NCBI RefSeq assembly: GCF_005116465.1
Contig: NZ_SWBM01000010.1
Span: 27,386-91,385 of the forward strand
Source of the DNA: Robertmurraya kyonggiensis
GTDB lineage: Bacteria > Bacillota > Bacilli > Bacillales > Cytobacillaceae
DNA: 64,000 bases
Reading direction: 5' to 3'
In this document: positions 28,556 to 36,210 of the stretch, one piece after another
Layout of the letters: every line of letters begins with the position of its first letter
How positions within the stretch are numbered: position 1 is the first letter of the stretch
Program-made: the position numbers and the translations under genes
Notes under the pieces: generated by a model
The model's input: the letters and a program-made list of their open reading frames with translations, nothing else
Databases searched by the model: none
Told to the model about the DNA's origin: nothing

Positions 28556-30499
28556 ATGGCAAATTTGAACCCTTCTACGCGTCTAAAAGTGAAAAGGGAC
28601 ACGTTTTATCTCCCTGAAGCAAACAGAGGTGTGTATTTTCGAAACAACTTAAGTTCATTCCGTATCGAAGGCAGTGGGATCGAACTGTGGGTTGAAAAGT
28701 TGTTACCGATGTTCAATGGGGAGAATACCTTAGGGCATTTGACTAATGGATTGCCAGTCCCACACCGAGATCGAGTATATGAAATTGCAGAAGTGCTGTA
28801 TGCGAATGGGTATGTTCGAGATTTAAACCAGGACCTTCCGCATCAATTGTCGGATTATCAGCTTAAAAAGTATGCATCCCAAATTGAATTTGTGGATAAT
28901 TTAGTTGGTTCTGGGGCGGCGCGTTTTCAAAGCTTTCGTCAGGCTAAAGTATTGGCAGTTGGCTCGGGTCCTATTCTAAATTCATTGGTTAATTCATTGG
29001 TTGATTCCGGTTTGTCTAAGGTCCAAGTGCTAATCACAGACGAGGTTCCAACCAATAGGCAGAGGTTAAAAGAACTCGTAGATCATGCACGGAAAAAAGA
29101 CCCAGAAGTTGACCTACAGGAGGTTCCGCAAAAGAATGAAGGTTGGAGAGAAATAGTGAAGCATTTTGATTCGATTTTGTATCTGAGTCAGAAGGGAGAA
29201 CTAGAGGAACTTAGGGAACTTCATAAAGTTTGCAGGGAAGAGAAGAAAATGTTTCTCCCTGCCATTTGCCTTCAGCAGGTAGGCATTGCAGGTCCATTAG
29301 TACATCCAGATTCCGAGGTGTGTTGGGAGACAGCATGGCGCCGTTTGCACCAATCTGTCTTATATAAAAACGAGCTATCCCCTGCCTTCTCTGCCACTCC
29401 GGGATCGATGTTAGCCAATGTGATCGTATTTGAACTCTTTAAAGAGTTTACAGGAGTTTTGGAATTGGAACAGAAGAATCGGATTTATCTTTTGGATTTG
29501 GTTACATTAGAGGGCAACTGGCATTCGGTATTGCCCCATCCACTAGTGACAAACAGTATATCTGCTGAATGGGTTGAAGATGTAGATAACCGTCTCCAAG
29601 TTGGCTTAGAGAAGGTGGAGTCAGGTGAATTACTTGTTTATTTCAACCAGTTGACATCAGAGGAATCAGGAATTTTTCATATTTGGGAGGAGGAAAATTT
29701 AAAACAGCTTCCGTTATCTCAGTGCCGCGTTCAGACAGTTGACCCTTTGTCACAGGGACCAGCTGAGCTGTTGCCAGACATTGTCTGTTCAGGTTTGACT
29801 CATGAGGAAGCGCGAAGAGAAGCAGGCTTGGCTGGGATTGAAACGTATGTTTCGCGAATGGCCAGTTTGATTGTTAATACTCTGCCACCAAATAAAAAAC
29901 TGAACGGGAGTAGAGTGGTACCGGATGAAATTGTCGGGGTTGGAGCCGGTGAATCGTTTGTGGAAGGTGTTGGTCGCGGGCTGCAAAAGTGTTTGGCAGA
30001 GGAGCTTAGCAAGCAACAGATTAATCAAAAGTATTCTGTTTCTCGAGTACAGTTGAGTTATATAGAAGATGAGAGATGCCGGTTCTATTTAAACGCACTG
30101 ACTACGATGCAAGGAGCACCCATTATCGGAACAGGAAAGGAAGTATTCGGTTTTCCTGTAGTATGGGTAGGTACGAAAGATGGATGGTATGGCAGTGCAG
30201 ATTTAAATATAACAATGGCGTTACGGAAGGCATTACAGCAGGCACTTATGAAAGTGCAAAACAAATCGGATTCTACCTGTGAGGTAACATCCATACTTTT
30301 GGAAGAGAAGATCCCGGTTAGTCTTAACATTCCTGCGTGTGAAGAGAGGATACAGGCGGACATCCTACAAGGAGCCATGGAAATATTGAATCGGAACGGA
30401 AAACGGGTCTTAGTATTTGAATCAGAGATTGAACCTGTTTTTAAAGAGCAACTAGACGGAGTGTTTGGTGTTTTGCTGCGAGAGGAGGATTCACATTGA
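28556..30499 (+). CDS. Ocin-ThiF-like leader-binding protein (HcaF type)
   Basis: A 647-residue protein, start at ATG 28556 because TAAGGAGG lies 7-8 bases upstream (an earlier in-frame ATG at 28502 has no such site). Residues about 12-92 look like a winged-helix precursor-recognition domain (FRIEGSGIELWVEKLLPMF). From about residue 131 comes a Rossmann/ThiF-like start (KVLAVGSGPILNSLVNSLV) without an obvious adenylation site. This matches the F protein of heterocycloanthracin clusters, which binds the leader and activates the fused cyclodehydratase. Overlaps the next gene by four bases. Assignment rests on architecture and neighbours. Confidence 0.82.
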   Translation: MANLNPSTRLKVKRDTFYLPEANRGVYFRNNLSSFRIEGSGIELWVEKLLPMFNGENTLGHLTNGLPVPHRDRVYEIAEVLYANGYVRDLNQDLPHQLSDYQLKKYASQIEFVDNLVGSGAARFQSFRQAKVLAVGSGPILNSLVNSLVDSGLSKVQVLITDEVPTNRQRLKELVDHARKKDPEVDLQEVPQKNEGWREIVKHFDSILYLSQKGELEELRELHKVCREEKKMFLPAICLQQVGIAGPLVHPDSEVCWETAWRRLHQSVLYKNELSPAFSATPGSMLANVIVFELFKEFTGVLELEQKNRIYLLDLVTLEGNWHSVLPHPLVTNSISAEWVEDVDNRLQVGLEKVESGELLVYFNQLTSEESGIFHIWEEENLKQLPLSQCRVQTVDPLSQGPAELLPDIVCSGLTHEEARREAGLAGIETYVSRMASLIVNTLPPNKKLNGSRVVPDEIVGVGAGESFVEGVGRGLQKCLAEELSKQQINQKYSVSRVQLSYIEDERCRFYLNALTTMQGAPIIGTGKEVFGFPVVWVGTKDGWYGSADLNITMALRKALQQALMKVQNKSDSTCEVTSILLEEKIPVSLNIPACEERIQADILQGAMEILNRNGKRVLVFESEIEPVFKEQLDGVFGVLLREEDSH

Positions 30500-32442
30500 G
30501 TTCCTTCGTGTTGATTGTCGGAGAGGGGGTGCTGGCAGACCTTGTAAGTAAAGAACTGTCTGCACACCATCTAGTTATTCGTAAGTCCAATTTTGAGGAA
30601 GGAGTTCCAAGAAATATTGATTTGGCCCTTTTTTTGGATGATGGTTGGGAACCCTCTTTTCATCAAAAGGCGGAAGAAGTGTTAGGAAAGACTGGTACTC
30701 CCTGGCTCAGAGGCTTCGTTTCATTTGGAGAAGGCGTGGTTGGTCCACTTGTACGACCGGGTGTAGCAGGTTGCTCTCAATGTGTGGACATGAGAAGGTT
30801 TATGGGAGGACGCGACCGCACAGAGATGCGGGAGGTGCAACAGAAGCTGGCTGTGGCCGGAGGAATGGGGCGTGACCCATGGGCTTCAAATTCAGGAATT
30901 TTGCAAATGTCTTACCTGATTGGGGTTGAGGTACTGAAATTATTACAAGGTGAACAGGCTTATTCGGAAGGTAAGGTATATCTTATAGACTTGAAAACAC
31001 TGAAGAGCTCATGGCATTCTTTTCTGCCAAACCCGTTGTGTCCGGTCTGTGGTCGATTAACAGAGGATTCACAGACATTAGCCCGAATTTCACTGCAGCC
31101 AAGTCCGAAAACTAGTTCCAACAGTTTCCGCTGCCGTCCGTTGGATGAGATGAAAAAAGTCCTTATCAAAGACTATCTGGATAATCGCACTGGCCTTTTG
31201 AATAGTAAAATGTATGACCTAGTGACTCCATTTGCTGATGCGAGTGTCAATCTGCCTATGATAGCCGGGGACGAGGGGACGGCTGGCCGGACGCATTCAT
31301 ACGCAGAAAGTATGTTGACAGCCATTTTAGAGGGATTGGAGCGGCACTGCGGTTTAGAGCCACGTGGCAAACGGACAGCAATCCATGATAGTTTTCGTAA
31401 CCTGGAAAATCAAGCTCTTAACCCATTGAAGGTAGGCGTACACGCAAACGAACAATATGCGCAGCCTGGTTTTCCATTTAAATCGTTTGATCCTGACCGT
31501 TCTATTAATTGGGTATGGGGTTATTCGTTGTTAGAAGAGCGTCCAATTCTGGTTCCAGAGCTCCTTGCCTACTATAGTGTTGGATGTGGGTCACAGGGTT
31601 TTATCTATGAAACTTCCAATGGATGTGCGCTAGGGGGAAGTTTAGAGGAGGCCATTTTCTATGGAATTATGGAGGTGGTCGAGCGTGATTCATTCCTGAT
31701 GACTTGGTACGCGAAGCTGAACCTTCCGCGACTGGATCCTTTTACAGCTGACGACGAAGAGTTGGAATTAATGATCGAACGGATGCGAGCGGTTGCTGGG
31801 TATGAATTGTATTTGTATAACTCCACGATGGAACATGGGATTCCAAGTATTTGGGCACTGGCTAAAAACAGAAAGGAAAAGGGATTGAATCTCATCTGTG
31901 CGGCCGGAGCACATCTGGATCCGATACGGGCGGTGAAAAGCGCGGTTCACGAGCTTGCTGGCATGATGCTGAACCTTGATGAAAAATTTGAGGCGAACCA
32001 GGAGGAGTATGAAAGAATGCTATATGATTCTTCCCTGGTGCGGCAGATGGATGACCATGGCATGCTGTACGGATTGCCACAAGCAGAAGAGCGCCTAAGC
32101 TTTTTGCTTGACGACAATGGCCCAATGCGAACTTTTAAAGAAGAGTTTAAGTGGAAGTCGAATCATATGGATCTTACCGATGATTTGCAAGATATCCTTA
32201 AGGTGTTCCGTCAGCGGAACCTTGATGTAATCATAGTAGACCAGACGGCACCGGAAACGATACGAAACGGATTGTATTGCGTAAAAGTACTGATTCCGGG
32301 GATGCTGCCGATGACATTCGGGCATCACCTGACCCGACTGACAGGGCTTGAGAGGGTATTCCGGGTCCCTATGGAGCTTGGGTATACGAATAAACCATTG
32401 ACACCAGAACAACTCAATCCACATCCGCATCCGTTTCCTTAA
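30496..32442 (+). CDS. Fused C-YcaO azoline cyclodehydratase (HcaD type)
   Basis: A 648-residue enzyme that would use ATP to cyclise Cys (and perhaps Ser/Thr) of the precursor into azolines. The N-terminal third is E1/ocin-like with two CxxC pairs (C93/C96 and C182/C185), probably a zinc site. The YcaO domain follows from about residue 215, with an ATP-binding type motif ESMLTAILEGLERHCG. The C-terminus ends in the PxPxP-type tail NPHPHPFP typical of azoline-forming YcaO proteins. Start is TTG 30496, 7 bases after GAGGAGG, overlapping the previous stop (TTGA). Expected to depend on the F-type protein upstream. Confidence 0.87.
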   Translation: MSSFVLIVGEGVLADLVSKELSAHHLVIRKSNFEEGVPRNIDLALFLDDGWEPSFHQKAEEVLGKTGTPWLRGFVSFGEGVVGPLVRPGVAGCSQCVDMRRFMGGRDRTEMREVQQKLAVAGGMGRDPWASNSGILQMSYLIGVEVLKLLQGEQAYSEGKVYLIDLKTLKSSWHSFLPNPLCPVCGRLTEDSQTLARISLQPSPKTSSNSFRCRPLDEMKKVLIKDYLDNRTGLLNSKMYDLVTPFADASVNLPMIAGDEGTAGRTHSYAESMLTAILEGLERHCGLEPRGKRTAIHDSFRNLENQALNPLKVGVHANEQYAQPGFPFKSFDPDRSINWVWGYSLLEERPILVPELLAYYSVGCGSQGFIYETSNGCALGGSLEEAIFYGIMEVVERDSFLMTWYAKLNLPRLDPFTADDEELELMIERMRAVAGYELYLYNSTMEHGIPSIWALAKNRKEKGLNLICAAGAHLDPIRAVKSAVHELAGMMLNLDEKFEANQEEYERMLYDSSLVRQMDDHGMLYGLPQAEERLSFLLDDNGPMRTFKEEFKWKSNHMDLTDDLQDILKVFRQRNLDVIIVDQTAPETIRNGLYCVKVLIPGMLPMTFGHHLTRLTGLERVFRVPMELGYTNKPLTPEQLNPHPHPFP

Positions 32443-32463
32443 GAAGTGATTAGGAGGTAGAGG

Positions 32464-34041
32464 ATGAGTTTGGAAGACTTTCTGTACAATCTGCATTTTG
32501 ATATTGATAAGGCAAATCAGCCGAACTGGGAAACCGATTGGGAGGATGCACCACTTCCATATAAATTCTACCGTGGATTACCAGTTGTTCCATTGTCCAC
32601 GGAAGTACCATTGACGCTTACTGGAGGAGAACCTCCCGCAAGACTGGACCTTAAGAGAGTCGGTCATTTTCTCTGGTATGTATTCGGTTTAACTCAATTG
32701 AGCCAATCCCTCTTTCCGATGGATTCCACAGAGCAAGATATCTACCCTTTGCATTCATATCGGCGGTTTGCTCCTTCTGGTGGAGCGTTGTACCCTAACG
32801 AATTGTATTTGTATTTGAAGATAGAGGGACTCGCTGAGGGAGTCTATCATTATGATGTAGCACACCATAGCCTGGTATTGCTGCGGGAGGGGAACTTTGA
32901 TTCCTATTTAGCCAGTGCTCTGGGGAATCGTTGTGAAATCTCCTCGTGTTTTGGTATTGTCTTTGTGTCGACAATGTTCTGGAAAAATTTCTTTAAATAC
33001 AATAACTTTTCGTATCGACTCCAAGGGTTGGATGCTGGTGTTCTGATTGGACAGTTAATGGAGGTAGCGAAACGGTTTGGCTTCGCCTCAGGTGTGTACT
33101 TTCAATTTCTTGACACCGCAATTAATCATCTGCTTGGACTATCTGAACAGGAGGAGAGCGTATATAGCGTAATCCCACTATCAGTAGAAGCCACCAACTG
33201 GTCTACTAACGGAAGGAACCTATACAAAAATGTACTATCGAAGGAATTGAGACAGGAGTTGCCAGCGATTCAACCAGAACATTTCGTGCGGTCACATAAT
33301 GTCAAAAAATATCCGATGATAACTGCGATGAACGAAGCTTCTAAGCAGGATTCCACATGGTCATTTCGTGTGAGCGAGGGGAGGAAAATTGCGGGACGTG
33401 GGGAGCCTAGGGTGGCATTGCCTCATATAAAATCCATATCGTATGATCTGGCCGAGGCTTGTGGAAACCGATTTTCTCCCGACATGGATTTCGTTTTGGG
33501 AATGGTGAGTCAACAACAACTGGCCACCCTTCTCCTAGAAGCAACGGCTTCTTTTTCATACAGAAATGATTTGGATGAAGCATATAGGAATAGTGGCCCT
33601 CGTGTAACAATCTACAGCTGTTTATATAATGTCGAAGGTATTTCAAATGGGGCTTACTATTATGACGGCACAGAGCACACGTTAATAGAAATATGCCCAG
33701 GAGACCATCGACTCCATTTGCAGACGGGAATGTCTCTGGATAATTTGAATTTGCTTCAGGTTCCACTATGCCTGCAAGTGGCTGGTGACAAGGAATTCTA
33801 TAAAAAAGAACTAGGATACAGGGGCTACCGAATCCAACAGATGGAAGCAGGCATGCTCGTGCAACGATTGCTTTTGGCTGCATCAGCTCTCGGTATGGGA
33901 GGGCACCCGCTTCTTGGATTTGACGCGAATTTGAGTGATGAACTCTATAAAATGGATCAACAAGGAAAGACCAGCCTAATCCAAATCCCGATTGGTCCCT
34001 ACCGCCCTCGTCCTTGGCTGAGGGGAAGTTTGCACAGCTAA
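32464..34041 (+). CDS. SagB-type dehydrogenase (azoline oxidase)
   Basis: A 525-residue member of the SagB/nitroreductase-like flavin enzymes, expected to oxidise azolines to aromatic azoles with FMN. Two similar halves are visible, each with the family segment: PSGGALYPNELYLYLKIEG in the first, and AGMLVQRLLLAASALGMGGH near the end of the second. The first half has a matching LDAGVLIGQLMEVAKRFGF. So it is a two-domain SagB, as in other heterocycloanthracin-type clusters. GGAGGTAGAGG lies upstream; 21 bases separate it from the cyclodehydratase. No transporter or immunity gene follows before the repeat at 34140. Confidence 0.85.
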   Translation: MSLEDFLYNLHFDIDKANQPNWETDWEDAPLPYKFYRGLPVVPLSTEVPLTLTGGEPPARLDLKRVGHFLWYVFGLTQLSQSLFPMDSTEQDIYPLHSYRRFAPSGGALYPNELYLYLKIEGLAEGVYHYDVAHHSLVLLREGNFDSYLASALGNRCEISSCFGIVFVSTMFWKNFFKYNNFSYRLQGLDAGVLIGQLMEVAKRFGFASGVYFQFLDTAINHLLGLSEQEESVYSVIPLSVEATNWSTNGRNLYKNVLSKELRQELPAIQPEHFVRSHNVKKYPMITAMNEASKQDSTWSFRVSEGRKIAGRGEPRVALPHIKSISYDLAEACGNRFSPDMDFVLGMVSQQQLATLLLEATASFSYRNDLDEAYRNSGPRVTIYSCLYNVEGISNGAYYYDGTEHTLIEICPGDHRLHLQTGMSLDNLNLLQVPLCLQVAGDKEFYKKELGYRGYRIQQMEAGMLVQRLLLAASALGMGGHPLLGFDANLSDELYKMDQQGKTSLIQIPIGPYRPRPWLRGSLHS

Positions 34042-34139
34042 AGGGTTAATACTAAGGAAGAGCTAGTAATCTAATGATGAACTAATATAATGAGTAATTA
34101 TCTTTCCGGTTTCTTCATAAATATATCAAAGCGCGTAAT

Positions 34140-34200
34140 AAATACGGTCTTAAAGGCGCTCGTCGTGCACCTCAGTTCTCAAAACGTTAATTTTACGTTT
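34140..34200 (+). repeat. Right copy of 61-bp direct repeat (remnant of rpsI 3' end)
   Basis: Identical to 27592-27652. Read in the rpsI frame it gives [20 protein letters not shown] and R, then stop, that is, the S9 C-terminus with divergent residues before the identical part. There is no start or upstream body, so it is a gene fragment. It marks the far end of the modified-peptide island (attR-like). Confidence 0.9.
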
Positions 34201-34207
34201 TCAAAGG

Positions 34208-34240
34208 CTCTCAAAGCTATGCTTTGGGAGTCTTTTTTAT
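34208..34240 (+). terminator. Terminator after the right repeat copy
   Basis: CTCAAAGC (34210-34217) pairs with GCTTTGGG (34221-34228), then AGTCTTTTTT. It aligns in position with the rpsI terminator but has a different stem, and it would also end the modified-peptide operon. Confidence 0.85.
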
Positions 34241-34434
34241 TTGTCCTCAAACTCCTAGTATATTTTCATCTATCGAAAATCAGTACAATTCTGAAATAAA
34301 ATTTCATTAATTTATCGGAAATTTTAAAAAATAATTCCAATGACGTAATCCTAATGTCCTGCAAAAATGCATGATATGGGACCTATGTGGCATAGACTAC
34401 TATACATCATTACCTATATGCTTTTACTATAAAT
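34241..34434. other. AT-rich spacer before the wall-turnover genes
   Basis: No gene is seen. The promoter of the AmiE-NagZ-NamZ set should lie between here and 34500; only AT-rich candidates without a clear -35 box are visible. Confidence 0.4.
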
Positions 34435-34448
34435 TGTAAGCGTTACTA
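34435..34448 (+). promoter_or_regulatory. Candidate cre site (CcpA) before amiE
   Basis: TGTAAGCGTTACTA matches 13 of 14 positions of the catabolite-response consensus TGWAARCGYTWNCW. It lies 59 bases before the amiE start, so the cell-wall turnover genes may be repressed when preferred sugars are present. Confidence 0.6.
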
Positions 34449-34506
34449 ACAGTACATATACAAGAGACCCCGCCTACAATTCATTCAATTGTATAAAGGA
34501 GGACAT

Positions 34507-36192
34507 ATGAAAAGAAAAACGTTTATGATTACAGCCGTTTGTACGATGCTACTAGGCACTTCAACAGCTTTTGCCACCAATGACCTTCCTAAGATTCCTA
34601 CTATTGAAAAAGAGGACAAACCCGCATTCCCATCTCAGAAACCACACCCTGTTTTTACCTGGAATTCAACTGTCATTCCTGTTTCGAGCAAACTTCATCC
34701 AAGCTCTGCACGGGGAGCAGGAATGGTAGAAGCCCCACTTCAGCAAATCGATCAAGTTATGAACCAAGCCATTTCTCAAAAATTAATGCCAGGCGCTGTC
34801 ACATTGGTAGCGAGAGCTGGGAAAATTGTAAAACATGATGCGTATGGCTATGCAGCTCAATACAACGATGGTAATTTTTCCGAAATGGAAAAGCCAATTC
34901 CGATGAAAAAGGACACCATTTTTGACTTGGCCTCTGTCAGCAAAATATTTACTGCGACGGCCGTGATGATTCTTTTTGAAAAAGGATTATTCGACCTTGA
35001 TGATCCGGTGGCAAAACATATTCCAGAGTTTGCGGCAAATGGCAAGGAACATGTGACCATTCGCCAGTTGTTAACCCACACATCCGGATTTGTCTCCTGG
35101 GTTCCTTTATATTCACAAGGGAATACAAGAGAAGACAGGCTGAAATTAGTATTAAACCAGCCGTTGAAAAATCCACCGGGTACAGCTTATGAATACAGTG
35201 ATTTGAACATGATTACGTTAGGAATGTTAATTGAGCACTGGTCTGGGCAACGCCAGGATGAGTTTGTCCGGGAGAATATCACTGAACCTTTAGATATGGA
35301 GGATACGATGTACAATCCGCCAGCATCTTTGAAAAAACGCATAGCTGCAACTGAGTACCAGGCCGTACCGAATCGTGGTCTTGTTTGGGGAGAAGTTCAT
35401 GATGAAAATGCTTGGTCGTTGGATGGAGTTGCCGGACATGCTGGTGTGTTCTCGACCGCAAAAGACCTTGCAAAGCTTGCCCATATTTTCATTAATGAAG
35501 GAAAGTATGGTGGGAAAAGAATTCTGAAGCCGGAAACAGTCGAGCTCCTGCTAGAGAATCAAAACGCAGCATTTGCCGGAAATGACCATGGTCTTGGTTG
35601 GGAGCTAGGTCAAGGCTGGTATATGGATGCTTTGACAGAAGGTACATACTCTTTTGGCCATACGGGATATACAGGAACTTCGATTGTAGTGAGCCCGAAT
35701 AATAAAACAGTAGCCATCTTGCTGACAAATCGTGTTCATCCATCAAGAAATATGGGGTCGATGAATCAAACGCGTCGTCTATTTGCTAGACAAGTAGCAG
35801 ATGCCATTCCTGTTTCGATCCCAGGGAAGGAAGCTGCTTGGTTTGCTGGGTATGGGGACAACCTGAACCGAGCGATGGAAACAGACCTCCACTTATCGAA
35901 GGATACCAAACTCACCTTCTCTACATGGCATATGATTGAGAATGTTTGGGATTTTGGCTCTGTTGAGATTTTTCGAGAAGGCAGCTGGGAGCAACTTGCT
36001 TCATTTACTGGTATAAGCAATGGTTGGGAAAAGAAAGAATTAGAAATACCTAGTGATGCAACAAAGTTGCGATTTGTCTATCGAACAGATGGCTCAACTA
36101 ATTTACGAGGCTGGTATGTTCAAAATCCAAAACTAGATTCAGGAGATCTGATTTCTTTTACAAACAACGAATGGGAACTAAGAGACTATTAA
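34507..36192 (+). CDS. amiE: Secreted serine hydrolase, AmiE-like muropeptide amidase
   Basis: A 561-residue beta-lactamase-fold serine hydrolase with a signal peptide (MKRKTFMITAVCTMLLGTST). Active-site motifs: SxxK as SVSK (about S143), YSD as the second motif, and HTG near FGHTGYTGTS. With NagZ and NamZ next to it, the best match is AmiE (YbbE) of B. subtilis, which removes the peptide from MurNAc of wall fragments. It is longer than I recall for that protein: about 110 extra C-terminal residues (TKLTFSTWHMIENVWDFGSV onward) look like a beta-sandwich. Start chosen at ATG 34507 after AAAGGAGG. An esterase or PBP-like role cannot be excluded. Confidence 0.75.
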   Translation: MKRKTFMITAVCTMLLGTSTAFATNDLPKIPTIEKEDKPAFPSQKPHPVFTWNSTVIPVSSKLHPSSARGAGMVEAPLQQIDQVMNQAISQKLMPGAVTLVARAGKIVKHDAYGYAAQYNDGNFSEMEKPIPMKKDTIFDLASVSKIFTATAVMILFEKGLFDLDDPVAKHIPEFAANGKEHVTIRQLLTHTSGFVSWVPLYSQGNTREDRLKLVLNQPLKNPPGTAYEYSDLNMITLGMLIEHWSGQRQDEFVRENITEPLDMEDTMYNPPASLKKRIAATEYQAVPNRGLVWGEVHDENAWSLDGVAGHAGVFSTAKDLAKLAHIFINEGKYGGKRILKPETVELLLENQNAAFAGNDHGLGWELGQGWYMDALTEGTYSFGHTGYTGTSIVVSPNNKTVAILLTNRVHPSRNMGSMNQTRRLFARQVADAIPVSIPGKEAAWFAGYGDNLNRAMETDLHLSKDTKLTFSTWHMIENVWDFGSVEIFREGSWEQLASFTGISNGWEKKELEIPSDATKLRFVYRTDGSTNLRGWYVQNPKLDSGDLISFTNNEWELRDY

Positions 36193-36210
36193 AAAGGTAG
36201 GAGGAGAAGC

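Noticed and set aside
30085..30570. Minus-strand open frame over the F-type/YcaO junction
   Set aside because: Lies opposite two well-supported genes and lacks start signals.
34090..34299. Open frame across the right rpsI repeat
   Set aside because: It reads the S9 fragment in the wrong frame and has no ribosome-binding site.
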